Notes under the pieces: model-generated | What the model saw: only the letters and a program-made list of their open reading frames with translations | What the model was told of the DNA's origin: nothing | The model's database searches: none | Shown here: positions 22,669 to 34,025 of the stretch, one piece after another | Layout of the letters: each line of letters starts with the position of its first letter | Position numbering within the stretch: position 1 is the stretch's first letter | Assembly (NCBI GenBank): GCA_014529385.2 | Contig: CM043959.1 | Coordinates: 65,412,253 to 65,476,252 of the forward strand | Origin: Adiantum capillus-veneris | Taxonomy: Eukaryota > Streptophyta > Polypodiopsida > Polypodiales > Pteridaceae | Direction: 5' to 3' | DNA: 64,000 nucleotides | Translations under genes and position numbers: made by a program

Positions 22669-23020
22669 CTACACTTCCGCATCGTCGACTTTGACAAGTA
22701 CATCATGTACATCTGTATTAGTAATACGCTGAACTGTAACATTTTTAGAAACCCCCATAGGCTGTATATTTGCCTCATTCGAATTTACATTCAAATTTTC
22801 ACCATTGAAAAGACGCAACAAACTGTCATAAATGTCCTGTGATCTTACATTATTATCTCTAGTACATGACAACAAGGACTGAACAGAATCTTCCACAAAC
22901 ACAACATCCCATGAAACCAAGACACGCTTAGTTTCAGGACGGTACAACCTGTAACCTTTGTTTTCAAGACTATAACCAAGAAAAATGCATTTGGCAGCCT
23001 TATCATCCAATTTTTTACGC
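22669..23020 (-). pseudogene. Copia integrase-RT linker fragment
   Basis: The minus strand is open for about 113 codons and begins LDDKAAKCIFLGYSLENKGYRLY followed by VSWDVVFVEDSV, the conserved end of copia integrase. The rest is the variable linker before RT. The fragment stops abruptly at both ends, with no RT or integrase core beside it. It is related to, but clearly different from, the matching part of the complete copia element (KYILVGYSLEQKGYRCY at about 19170), so it comes from another family. Confidence 0.8.
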
Positions 23021-23469
23021 TCTGTTTATGGTAGTAGGGATTTAATATTTAGGTAATTAAATAAAATTTTGTCTGATCACAAGGGCTTATTAACATATTA
23101 ACATCATCACACCACGGGGAATTCACTAGTAGTATTAGGGGGACGCCACCTGCGTGCAACAAAATTGCCTTTTTGACCCCTATATACGGGACCCTCCTAT
23201 GTAAAATCTATCCATTTGGCCTTCTAAAACCCCCCTATTGTACACTCGCGTGATACCATACGGTAACCCTTAGTGAATACCCCGTGTATCACACCTAACA
23301 TAATCACAAACAAACTGGTTAAGGGCAACCTGGTAACCCACAAAAATCCCACCAGGCTTCTTCATTTTTCTTGCAGACCCACCAAAAAAATGAAGAAGCT
23401 CGATGGGTCCGTAACTAAATATATAGATGGACTTGATCGGGTATGTAGGGTGTTATTTTTTGAGCCACA
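23021..23469. other. Unassigned DNA
   Basis: No gene or element edge was recognised. Confidence 0.4.
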
Positions 23470-23606
<137 letters not shown>

Positions 23607-23885
23607 CCTCCTGGGTTTAAGCATGTATTGGTGGTATCACTATTTCACTTTTTGGGGTACCACCAAGAGACTACTTTGGAAAGGAATTTGTGATAAATTC
23701 AAAAAAGAAAAGGGGAATTTTAAAATGTTAATGGCCTCAGTAGTTGGATGGGGCCATTGATTGTAGGGAGGGGCGTCTCAGTCATCATTGATCCAAGGTA
23801 TGCGTGATGTGACTTGTCATAGGACGACGTAGATGTCAACTTTTTCCCGCGTGCGAGGTGATCTCCCTGAGCTTCGACACAAACG

Positions 23886-24330
23886 CTCATCTCATTCACT
23901 ATCACCTCTTTTCTGCTGGACTGAGAAGGTAAACCCTACTGCTGAGGTTGGCAGACATCTCATTCACTCTCGCCTCTACTCTGGCGGACTGAGAAGGTTA
24001 ACCTATTTCCATTTTGAATTGTCGAGGTTTCCATGTTTGCATGTGTCATTTTTTTGCTGCTTTTGAAGTGAAGCTTTGCATGCATCATGAATACTGTAGC
24101 ACTTGGAGCTACAGGTATGCATGCATTAGTCTTTCTTCTGTGCTCATCAGACATGCATCCTTTTCGCAAACAGAGGCCGCCAATTGTGCTCCTAAAATAG
24201 TTTGCATGTCTTGTTTTGCCTCTCTGCTTTACCGAAGTCAAGCTTTGCATGCATCATACTGTAGCACTTGGATCTGTAGGCATTAGTCTTTCTCTGCGTG
24301 CTCATAAGCTCATCCTCTTTATTGTACAGT
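23886..24330 (+). repeat. Two small local duplications
   Basis: CATCTCATTCACT...GGACTGAGAAGGT occurs at about 23888-23932 and 23957-23999. A second unit of about 90 bases (GAAGCTTTGCATGCATCAT... to ...CATCC) occurs at about 24068-24162 and, imperfectly, at 24236-24316. The copies flank the start of the gene-like region that follows. Confidence 0.65.
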
Positions 24331-25109
24331 CAAGATGTAGGCTGCAAGATGAAGTCACCTGCACGCAGTTTACCAAGGCACAAGACCAAGAAGGGCACAA
24401 TGTCTGAACTTGAACTTCAAGATCAAACCCCTCCAACCAATGAGCTCACGCGACGCGAAGTAGTCCATCAAAAGTGGGGGTAAAGGCTCTACCTGGCACT
24501 CTGGAATGCGTTGCATCCAACTCGAAGTTGTTAATGAAGTCATCGAAAGGTATGCATGTGTATGTTTTGCATTGTTTTTTTCCATTGCTTAAGTGTTTGC
24601 AAAGCTTGGCTTTCAACAAGCTCCATTTTCTGGTGCTTGCAACAATGGAGTACCCGCGGCTATCAAGATTTTTCTTCTCGTCCGAGGAAGTGCATGAGGA
24701 GTACGAACTCAGCCTAGAGGGCAAGCTGCCTAACGAGCTCACATATAAAGATATCCTCGATGAGGAGTGGCTGAGTGCCTTCAAGTGTCTGCACAAGAAA
24801 AGCACAAAGCTATTTCTCAACCATGTGAGGGATGATTTCGTTGACGAATGCCGGCTTTTTCACCAGAAGGTATATCAAGCAACCCCATCCAATGGTGAGC
24901 TGATAGCAAAATTTGCACGAGGTTTCGTGTATGAGAGGTGTCCAGTAGCAGCGAGTGATCCGACTGGACATCGGATGGCATGGGCAAGGTTTGGTGGCAG
25001 TGTCCTTAAAAACTGCAAGATGCAAAAAGGGGGTTTGAAGCGGAAGATCAACAAGTTCCATACCGATTATCGCTTGAGAGGTGTCATTCAAATAGAAGCA
25101 TCTATCTGA
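24298..25109 (+). pseudogene. Unrecognised plant gene-like coding region, possibly spliced
   Basis: The longest open frame reaches 25109. From an internal ATG at 24645 it gives a hydrophilic protein of about 155 residues with balanced acidic and basic residues (EEVHEEYELSLEGKLPNELTY, RDDFVDECRLFHQKVYQ). A first exon could be 24305-24480, ending at GGGGGTAAAG, which resembles a 5' splice site. A 69-base AT-rich stretch before 24620 could be an intron. I do not recognise the family. No transposase, kinase or retroelement motif is visible. It is followed by a second short open frame and then by a repeat block. It could be a host gene fragment or cargo of a transposon. Confidence 0.35.
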
Positions 25110-25257
25110 CGGTGCCTTGTCATCAATACCGACAATGTCGGCAAGCAAGCTGCAACCATTTCAGGCAGTAGAGATGCCAATGTATATTCAATTGGTGCTT
25201 AACATGGCGGAGGGACTTAGTGGCTAGGAGAATGAGCAAAAAAGGCTGCTGGGCGAG

Positions 25258-25548
25258 GTGAAAGTGCAACTGCAGCAAAAGAGGGACTTGTGGCTTAGAA
25301 ATGAAGGGTATTTTTATGCTTTCAGTGACTTCTATAGGGAATTGGACAAACTAAACAAGGAGTTGGAGGTGCTCAAGACCTCACCTAATTCAGATCCATG
25401 GGAGCTAGACCGCAAAGAGGTAGAGGTCATAGCTATAACCAAGATGTTGTCCAAGGTAGGTGTCAATACTTATTCAGGGCAGCTTAAAGAAGATTTGGAC
25501 TCCTTGCAGGTCAGCTTGCTGCTAAAAGTGCCTAGAAGTGCTTTGTGA
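25258..25548 (+). pseudogene. Unrecognised coiled-coil open frame
   Basis: The 96 codons are rich in Leu, Lys and Glu with heptad-like spacing (FYRELDKLNKELEVLKT, LKEDLDSLQVSLLLK), suggesting a coiled coil. It lies 150 bases after the preceding coding region and may be a further exon. Its last codons run into the AAGTGCTTTG repeats, so the end of the frame is repeat DNA. No family is recognised. Confidence 0.35.
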
Positions 25549-26420
25549 TAAATTCAAATTTCTCAATGGATAAGGAGAATGTGTTGATCAAGTGGTTGGA
25601 GTTAAGACTAGATATGATTCATGTTATGAAGTGCTTTGAGATAGGTCTAAATTGCTTACTTGAAGTAGGAATTGCTGATTGAGTGGTTAGAAAAGGCTTC
25701 ATAGTGCTCACAAGTGCCTAGAAAGTGCTAATAAATGCCTTAAAAGCACCTAAAGTGCTTTGAAGTGCTCAATAGTGCCTACGATATGCTTGAAAATGAT
25801 TGATAGGTGGTAAGAAAGTGTTTCAAAAGGGTGAAAGGGTCCTTCAAAGTACTTTGAAGTGCTTTGATATAGCTTTATACTGCTTTCTAGGTGGTTATGA
25901 AGTTTTGACCAAGTGGTAAGTTTTGCTTTATGGTGCAAAGAAAGTGGTAGCCAGGTGGTTAGAAAGTGCTCCACAATACTGAATGGTACTTAGAAAGTAC
26001 TTCAAAGTTCTTTCAAGTAACCAATCTGCAATCTAAAGCACTTTAATTGCTCATAAGTAGTAAAAGCGGTGGCTAGGTGGTAAGAAAGTGCTTTGAAGTG
26101 CTTATTGTTGATCAATAGGTGGTTAGAAAAAGATTTGAAATGATTTTTAGCTAAGAAAGTGATAACCAAGTGCTTTGAAAGTTCTCTGACGAAAGTGCTT
26201 TGAATTGCTTACTGTTGATCAATAAGTGGTCAGGAAGTGATTTGAAATGCTTTTTGGTACCAAGAAAGTGGTAAGCACGTGCTTTGAAAGTGCTTTGAAG
26301 GTGCTTTGAAAGTGGTAGCTAGGTGCTTAGAAAGTGGTGTGACCAGGTGGTTAGAAAGTGCTCTAAAGTGCTCAATAGGTGGTTAAAAAGTGCTAAACAA
26401 GTTGTTAGAAAGCGCTATGA
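25528..26420 (+). repeat. AAGTGCTTTG/GGTGGTTAGAAAGTG short-repeat block I
   Basis: About 0.9 kb is made almost wholly of degenerate short words: AAGTGCTTTGAAGTGCTT, AGGTGGTTAGAAAGTGCT and GATCAATAGGTGGT, spaced 10 to 40 bases. No fixed unit length or spacer pattern is present. Similar words fill 43038-43750 and 48765-49860. Confidence 0.85.
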
Positions 26421-27120
26421 AATGGCTAGAAAGAGTTTTGATACGATTTGTCAAGCATTTTTTTATTTGATTTGAATTCTTTAGAAGTTGAATAGAAGCA
26501 TTCAAGCTTGTGCACTTTAGTCCATTCAAGCATGAAACGATCTTACTCTCCGTTGTTGTTTATGCTATGGTTGGCAAGAAAGGAATATGGCTTTGGAATT
26601 TGAATTAGAAGCCTTGACGTCTCGAAGAGCATTTATGGATACAACCATAAAATATATCCAGGAAAAGGGTAGAGGCATCATTGTCCCCTCACCACCGAGT
26701 AAAGCCATTAGGAGAAATGAGGACCTTGCATGGGCCTTGTAAGGAATCCTAATTTTTAGGGATTAAGGCTAATGTTGTGTGGGGTTAAGGGGGTAAGGGC
26801 ATTGAAGAAGATAGTTTTGAGTAGGCTTTTCTAGCCTTTTTTTAAGACAAATGTAGGATGTGGACCTAAGGGGTTACTTTCTCTCTCTAGCTTTTTTAAA
26901 GTGAAGGAAGCATAGGGGTGTGACCACATCAGCAAAAACGATGGTCACTAAGAGTCAAAATTTGACTTTGTTTAAAAAAAATCATTTTTACTTATTTTTT
27001 ACTTAAATCTCCCTCCCAACATATATACATATCCAAAAATCTTTTTTTGACCCATTTTTTAACCCACAAGCTTAGAAAGTCCAATTTTTCAAAAATCTTT
27101 TCCCCCAAAAAGTAAAAAAC
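26421..27120. other. Unassigned DNA
   Basis: No convincing coding region. There is a poly-T and poly-A rich part near 26970-27060. Confidence 0.4.
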
Positions 27121-27265
27121 ACTTTGTTCTCTCCTCCTCCTCCTCCTCCTCCCTCCTCTCTCCCTCCCTGCCCCTACCTTCCTCCTCCTCTCCAATCTCT
27201 CCCTCCTCCCCTCCCTCCTTCTCTACTCCCATCTTCCTCAATCTCCCTACCCCTCCCCCTCTATC
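27121..27265. repeat. CCT-rich polypyrimidine tract
   Basis: The plus strand is almost only C and T. The Pro/Ser-rich and Arg/Glu-rich open frames on the two strands are composition artefacts. Confidence 0.9.
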
Positions 27266-27274
27266 TTTCATCCT

Positions 27275-27990
27275 TTGCTTCCACACGCAACAGCTTCCAT
27301 GGTGCTCACGGACATAACAAATGGTTTTCTTCCACCACCACGTACTCCGCACACCAAAAGCATACATATTTTCTTACCCACGGCATTTGCACCGAAGACC
27401 GCATGTGAGGGTGATCAAAGGTCATCACAGGAACGTCGCGCCGCTTGTGAGACCAATATTGACATTTGGGTGGACGGCCATTTGTACCCTTATGATCCTA
27501 AAAGCCGCTTCCATCCATCCTTTAATAGACTTTTGACATTTCCTCAATTTCTTGGGAGGGGACAAGCAAGCTTGTTAGGCTATAGCAAGCGGTTGTGTAT
27601 GGATGCAGGTGCTTCTTTGCATATGTGGATGCACGAATGTCAAGCTCTTCATCTCAAGACGACGACATTACAAGAGAATGTTACCTCTTCAAAGAGGGTG
27701 GTTGGAACTCTTCAACAACAAATGCAAGAAAAGGAATCCCACATTATGAAGCTTGCCAACACCATCACATACTTGAAAGAAACACCCCTTGGTGCAAGGG
27801 AACACAAATGCACGTATTCTTCAACAACAAATGCAAGAAAAGGAATCCCACATTATGAAGCTTGCCAACACCATCACATACTTGAAAGAAACACCCCTTG
27901 GTGCAAGGGAACGCAAATGCACGTATTCATCCATTGAAACTCTTGCACATTCGAGAGAAGCATGCAAATGCCGAGTGACAGCCACAAGGT
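27275..27990 (+). pseudogene. Unrecognised open frame with coiled coil and an internal tandem duplication
   Basis: An open frame of about 220 codons contains DIWVDGHLYPYDPKSRFHPS and then a Gln/Glu-rich coiled-coil part (TLQQQMQEKESHIMKLAN). That part is duplicated at DNA level as a 109-bp unit. Because 109 is not a multiple of three, the second copy is read out of frame. The original frame probably continued as IETLAHSREACK. It lies upstream of the transposase-like region at 28053 in the same orientation and may be its N-terminal part. I do not recognise the family. Confidence 0.4.
27709..27926 (+). repeat. Tandem duplication, 2 x 109 bp
   Basis: TCTTCAACAACAAATGCAAG starts at 27709 and again at 27818. 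The two units differ by only one or two bases (AACACAAATG against AACGCAAATG), so the duplication is recent. Confidence 0.92.
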
Positions 27991-28052
27991 GATTTGGTAT
28001 TTACTTGCATGATGCATTCTTACTTCACACTATTTTCGAACATTTATTTTAA

Positions 28053-29246
28053 TTGGTTGCTAGAAACTTCATCCAGGAGGCATGCAGTGGAACAAGCCAA
28101 GATGATCGAGTCAACCTTCTCACTAGTTGTCTCAATACCCATGATGTGATTTCTATCTTACAATCACCTGGAGGTGGGCACATTAAGGATGCAGTCACTA
28201 AGGACCTTATGTGTAAATTGAGAAATTTGGTTTGCGATGATGACGTGCAAAAATCTTGTGATGAAGTTGGAATCAATACCAAAGCATGTCAGGCTATTTT
28301 CCAACTCCTAAAGGATGCCCTCAAAGAGCATGGCATTGTGGAAAGCTTATTTCCCATTCCTCACAAGGTCAACCTCGCAAGGAAGGCCACAAACAAAGAT
28401 GTTCTCCTGCATTGGGACATACCTACACATTGAGGACACAATGCCAAATTCCCTTTATGCTTCGTGCACAACAAAGACAAGGGGAAAAGGTAAGAAACAA
28501 TCCATAAGACCTTCGGAGAAGGGCTTCCCTTACACAATGTGGAACAATAGTTTTGTGGACCTTAGAAGATTTCAACAAGCCATGGTTAGATTTTACCAGT
28601 TACCTAAAGAAGGTGACACACTATACTTTTTTCTTTTGGTTTTGTTCTTATCATAGACTTTGGAGTATAAGGTCTTGGCACTATTTATTTTGTAGTGCTT
28701 GGCACAAAGGTCTCTTTTGTGCTGAAACTCGATGAGTGTCAAATAATGAAAGGTCGAAGGTTAGAGACGCTAAGTGTCACTCTAATGAATGAGGCCCTTT
28801 TGCAAAGCAAGCGAAGGGATTCAGTCGAGCCATCTCCCACCCCGTCTTTTAGTGTGCAATCAAAGAAAGACATTTGGTGGTTGGGTGCTATTGAGGTGCC
28901 CAAAGAGACCAATGGAGTACTTTCATGGATTTTTGAGAGAACTCCATGGATCACAGAAGTAATACACTCCCAAATTGCAAGTCAAAAGTGGCAGGTTGAG
29001 GGTTTTGGTAGCTATGATGTGGAGTGGCACTTAGGTGGGACCATAAAGTGTTTGCTTGGATACAAACAAGGGGCTTCTTCTCTCATGCCTTGTCCATTTT
29101 GCACTCGAGGGAACAAAAAGGACAAAAATCACACAAGAGCACTACAAAGGTCCATTCCATGCTTCCGTGGCAAGGGCATGGAAAACAAGAGTTGGATTGT
29201 CATGATGTCGGAGATGAAGGTAGAGAATGGGAAGCGTCTATTTTGA
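28053..29246 (+). pseudogene. Degenerate transposase-like gene, family not identified
   Basis: Three coding blocks follow in the plus direction: 28053-28395 (SPGGGHIKDAVTKDLMCKL), 28396-28595 (GTYLHIEDTMPNSLYA) after a frameshift, and 28695-29246 after a likely intron ending TTTTGTAG. The last block has LKLDECQIMKGRRLETLSV, then an acidic and aromatic stretch, then WHLGGTIKCLLGYKQGASSL followed by MPCPFC. This GG..K.LLG..GA....C..C layout recalls, from memory, uncharacterised transposon-like proteins of animals and non-seed plants that carry GGD-K-L-G-C-C. The Asp after GG is Thr here. I cannot name the family. No terminal repeats were found. Confidence 0.45.
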
Positions 29247-29365
29247 GATGTCCCATACTCAATGACCCAGACCATGATCAAAAGGACCACGCTTGGAATC
29301 CAATCTTTCCATTTCCTCTATCGAATGTACATTTTTGTACATTACATGCATTCATGCGCATTTTA

Positions 29366-30946
29366 TGTCATAATAATCAATATCTAATTCTCCTAAATGA
29401 TTTTCTCATATTAAACTGATCATTTAATGTGGGGAAGTGCCAGGGAAGAAAAAGCTAGAATATTGGTTAAGCTAGCAGACCGACCACAGTAGGGATCGAA
29501 AGGAGGGAAAATAGGGATCCAAAAGGGGGGCCATCTGCAAAAGAGCCATGTGCAACAATGGGCTAAAAAGACCCTAAGGTTCAGCCCATTAAGACTTCCA
29601 AAATGCTAAGGTTCCAAAATTCAAAGGTTATGTCCAAAGGTCAATCCTAGGGGAATTGGATGCTTTGTGTGTGTAAAAAAAAGTCTTTGCATATCCCTAC
29701 ATGGGAGGGGGCGAGTGAGAGAAAAAGCCACACACACACACACAAGATCCCTTTACACAAAGGGAATGAGGGACACATGTCAGCTCCCTAGGCCAGATGC
29801 CCACAAGGTGTACCCAATTCCTATTGGATGGCCTTAGAGGTGGACCAATGAGAATGAGGCTAGAGTAAATCTAGTTTAATCAATTTAAAAACACTTAATA
29901 AAAAGAACCAATGAAAATTAAGTCTCGTGGATGATTATTGGACAGCCCGTGAAGGGGTCCAATAGGAATTGAGTAGCCCAATGGGCTACTTAGTTCCTAT
30001 TGGTCAGAATGGGGAAAGGTCCAATGGGAATTTAATTCATTTAAATCAATTAATTTTAATTGATTAAGCTCTCAAAAAAGGGGAAAGGGGGACACATGTC
30101 AGAAGGCTATCACTTATGCTGCTTAATAGCCATTGGCTTGACTTGGGGAGGTCCAATGGGGAGCCTGCAAGAGTAAATAGCAAGAGGGCTTGCCCAAGAG
30201 AGAGAGGGGGCTGATTTTTGGAAGGAATTATCACACACACACTCACACAATCTCATGTGTGAAGAAAGAGAATACTATCTCTTCCCAAGCTTTAATGGAG
30301 AGCTCATCACCTACTCCAAGCTTGTGAGATAGAAGCCTACATCAACACACTCTTGGCATGTGGATGCAAATCCAACCAAGAGCCAAGCTTCAATGCATGA
30401 TCATCTCCTCTACCAAGCTAATTACTAAGCTAAGCTATGCTAATATGAGTGATTATGTGAGGAGATGTACATCTTTCTCGTAAGATACTCCTTCTTCCTC
30501 TCAATCTACTCTCATACACTGCTAGCTCTCACCATCTTCGAAGGTGTGTGAGGTCTTGGGTCTGAGAACGGGGATAATTAAAGTTGTGTTTGCTAAGTGT
30601 TTTGCTTAGTGCATGAAGCTTTCATCTTCATTGCACTAGCTAGTCTTTAAGGAACACAAAGAATTGTATTGTACAATGTCTCTCTTGATGGGAGAAACCA
30701 TAGTACAAAGCCTTTTGGAGGGGGGACCAACTCCATGGAAATCCGGTCCTCAACTGTTGTCAATAGCTTAATTTCTCTCTCTTTTGAAAGTATTGTTGAT
30801 GCTATCTAACTAGGTGTTATGCTTTTTGTTGCTCTCTCCACCCAAGCACTCTTGTAATTCTCATTAGGAATCTATTCTTATGAAATGCCCACTATGTTCA
30901 TGCTAATTTCCGCTACACATAAGTTTTTAGACCATTAAATGTTACA
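29366..30946 (+). repeat. Left LTR of the chromovirus array (1581 bp)
   Basis: It runs from TGTCATAATAATC to ATGTTACA and matches 36874-38446 along its full length with scattered differences and small indels. A CA microsatellite lies near 29730. Confidence 0.9.
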
Positions 30947-30947
30947 T

Positions 30948-30965
30948 TGGCATCAGAGCACAAGG
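30948..30965 (+). promoter_or_regulatory. Primer-binding site of C1
   Basis: TGGCATCAGAGCACAAGG lies one base after the LTR. It is the initiator Met type with one change (C for T), while C2 keeps TGGTATCAGAGCA at 38448. Confidence 0.85.
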
Positions 30966-31363
30966 TTTCTCTTTTCTTGCTCAAGAAGGGAGGTCCTCAA
31001 GCTAGCTATAAATGGTTGGTATTATTAATTGCCTGTGAGTAAGTAGAATAGGGATTTTTCAGCCTTGCAGTGCGCCTGCCTTTGTGCAGTTAACGGGGCA
31101 TCACCGTCAAGAGCTATGGTCTTAATAGTGGAGTCCTACGGGGCTTGCCTACGGCTTAACCACTATTGAGCTATTAGAAGCTTGACAGGAGCCGGTGCTG
31201 TTTTGGTGTCGAAAGACCCTCTCTTCTATTCCTTGTAATTAATGGTATTCGAGCCGCGGGTACAGTAGCTTGAGTGTTTTTTCTAAAGGAGTAAAGAGGA
31301 GTAGCAACTAGGGCTTGAAGTGCCAAAGTACACCTAAAAAGTTTACACCTAAAAGTTGCTGGA

Positions 31364-32502
31364 ATGGCTGACAATAGTAAAGAGAGTGAAATTAATGTTG
31401 ATAACTTTGATTTTGCTCATGAGCAAGCCACTAATGATGCTTCAATGCTTGTTAACTATCTTGTTTCTAGGCTTCAACAAGCCATGGGCAGTCCAAAGTG
31501 CAACGGCAGCTCCGTGCTCACGGTATTCTCCAAGCTCATCACCATGACGAGAGAACACCTAGGAAGCCTCCTTGTGAGACTACCAAAAGAGGTCTCTCTC
31601 CGATTCGGGAAGAAGAAGAGAATCCCTACGAAGGGCTCAAGAATTTACTTCTTGATGATGCATCTCCTTCCCAAAGGAGAACTCAAGAGTCTCCACCGAA
31701 GGAACGAGAAAGAAGTGAGTCTCCCACCACCTCGGCGGAGATGGCTCCACGAAGACGGTGGGCTAAACGCTCTCCATCACCACCAAAGTGGAGAAGACCA
31801 TCACACTCTTCTCCACGCCATAATTCAAAGAGGGATGATAAAAAGCAAGAGAAGAAAAAGGCGAGAAAGTGGACACTCTCTTCTCCATCTTCTTCATCCT
31901 CTTCCTCTTATGAAAGTGATGGTGAAGACAACGAAGATCAAGACAAGAAAAAGGCGAGAAAGAGGTCACCCTCTTCTCCACCTTCAAATTCTTCACCTTC
32001 TGAAGAACGTGATGGTGCAACCTTTGAACCATAAAAAAGAAGAGGCCATAGGAAATCCTATGCCGCATGGAAGAGGTCATCCAAGCTAAAGAAATTCACA
32101 GAGGGAGGGAAGAGCATCTCTTCCCTTACCTATGATGGTACCTTTGGTGCTATGGAAAAGGTCTTAGCCTTTATCCAGCAATTCAATGCGGCGTTTGGAG
32201 ATGAGGGCTTCACGGAGTCCTCTAAGCTACGCCATGTAGCTATGCACTTTCAAATGTCCACTAGGCAATGGTGGTCTAGCCTAGGAGCCAACAGTAAAGC
32301 TCCACGAACATGGAAAGCTTTAAGAGCTTCCATTATGAAGCAGTTTTTGGCCACCGATGCCAAAGACAAAGTACTCACCGAATGGCGAAGCTTAAAGCTC
32401 TCTCCCTATGAATCCATCCACAAATATGTAGACAAGTTTTGGGACCTACAACTCAAAGCCACTGTCTTAAAAAAGTTGGATTTTGGAGAACAAAAGCAAT
32501 AA
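31364..32502 (+). pseudogene. Chromovirus C1 gag
   Basis: The start MADNSKESEINVDNFDFAHE at 31364 is preserved in C2. A 13-bp deletion near 31495 shifts the frame compared with C2. A Ser/Arg/Lys-rich region (to 32031) follows, ended by TAA 32032-32034. The capsid-like part then reads on in the same frame: FQMSTRQWWSSLGANSKAP, ALRASIMKQFLATDAKDK and SLKLSPYESIHKYVDKFWDL, the usual pattern of plant gypsy gag. It ends at TAA 32500-32502. The protein would form the particle. It is broken by one frameshift and two stops. Confidence 0.85.
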
Positions 32503-33633
32503 TTTTGTGCGGGCTTAACCGAAGAAATGGCGGAGTATGTCAACTCCCAAAGTCCATGTACCATATCGGCGGTAATACACCATACTATGGTGGCCTCTCA
32601 AATCAATTTCCAAATGGGGGCTAAAAGAAATATTAAGCCCACGGAAAACAAGGGTTCCAACGAGCCTAAGGGGAAGGACAATGTCCAAAAGTCTCCTAAG
32701 GGCAACTCCAACAAAGCTAAAGAGAAGGAAGTTTACAAAGGTAAGAACAAACTCTCTCCTGAAGAGCTTGAGCGATATCGCAAGGATAACCGGTGTTTCA
32801 AGTGCGGCAAACAAGGGCATGCACACCGCGCTTGTCCCCAAAAGAACAACCGTCAAGATCCTCCTAGAGCTTCCTTGGTTGAAATCCAAGAGGAGGAGAC
32901 TCACCAAACTCACCACAAAGGATCTCCTCTATGCCATGCTTGGGGAAAGGTAAGAGAACATGATGCTTTTATTCTCTTTGACCCTGGTTCTACTCACAAT
33001 TTTATATCTATAGAGTTGGCCACCAAGCTAGGCATACAATCCTACGAGATGGGATATGTCCTACCCGCAGACAGTGCCTTCAAGGGGCAAGAAGCTTCAG
33101 TCACTCCCTTAATCGGGAAATTGAGGCTTCATGTCCAAGGCTATGTGGACAAAGAGGACTTCTTTATATCTCCTCTCAAGCATGAGGATGTAATCCTAGG
33201 GGCACCATGGTTTGATCGTCTGGCTGCCGATGTTAAATTTCCTGAAAGGAGAATCTCCTTTAAGCTCAGGGAAAAAGACATGTATATAGATGCTAAGGAA
33301 ATGGGTAACACTATTCCCATTTTACATAGACTAGCTTTCAACAAGTCAATAAAGAGCTCTATTTCCGTGTACATGATTTTTGTTAAAGATTCTCAAAATG
33401 AACCTAATGCTTTAGCAAAAGAAAATAAAAGAAACCAAAAGGAATTAGAGTTATCCAATTTTCTCAAGGGGTTTCAAGATGTTTTTATTGACGACATCCC
33501 TTGTGATCTACCTCCTAAACTAGGTAATGATGACCATGCAATTGAACTTCTTCCAGGAAGTTTACCGCCTAACAAACCTCCTTATAGAGTTTCTCAAGCT
33601 CAACAAGAGGAGATTATGCGGCAAGTGCATTAG
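32503..33633 (+). pseudogene. Chromovirus C1 nucleocapsid zinc knuckle, protease and RT start
   Basis: The gag frame continues with a complete CCHC knuckle, CFKCGKQGHAHRAC, near 32800. The aspartic protease has FILFDPGSTHNFIS, where DPGS stands for the usual DSGA or DTGA, and VILGAPWF as its flap-side motif. A spacer leads to RT (NKPPYRVSQAQQEEIMRQVH). TAG at 33631-33633 replaces the GAG codon present in C2. The open stretch is 368 codons. The protease would cut the gag-pol polyprotein. Confidence 0.88.
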
Positions 33634-34025
33634 TTAGTTGAGAAGGGCATGGTTAGGCCTAGCTCATCTCCATTTTTCTCAACCACCTTTAATCGCGGAA
33701 GAACAAGTGATACTAGGACAAGAAGAGGTCCACACAAGTCTCACACCTACCAAGATACTAGTGTGGGTGCAAAAAAACATCGTAGAGTCAGACCAATAGA
33801 TTTCCAAAAATGGGTCAAAAAATATAGCACATCAGGGGATCCGTATGACCTCAACTTTAGAAGGCAAAGATTTGACTCGGTTCCATACCATACCTCCTAG
33901 ATCAATAACTGATCTACCGACTTTGGCTATGAGATTTGTGGTAATCAAGCATAGTATCGTGGCACAAGTCTATAGCCTCAAGCAAAGACAAGGAGAAACC
34001 ATAAGAGATTGTGTGAGTCAATAGG
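33634..34025 (+). pseudogene. RT start of C1 replaced by foreign gag-like sequence
   Basis: Up to about 33680 the sequence matches C2 (VRPSSSPFFS). From about 33682 to 34024 it does not: C1 has about 343 bases where C2 has about 92 (40405-40496, VLLVQKKDGTYRMCVDYRA). The C1 insert reads IDFQKWVKKYSTSGDPYDL and later SLKQRQGETIRDCVSQ, both of which look like capsid parts of a different gypsy gag. Normal RT resumes at FPVPRVEDIFDKLQG. The insert holds stops and removes the first RT motifs. Confidence 0.7.

Noticed and set aside
25528-26420. CRISPR-like array
   Set aside because: The words are degenerate, in both orientations and with uneven spacing. There is no constant repeat and unique spacer pattern, and the DNA is eukaryotic.
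27089-27408. Pro/Ser-rich and Arg/Glu-rich open frames
   Set aside because: They are composition artefacts of the CCT-rich tract.
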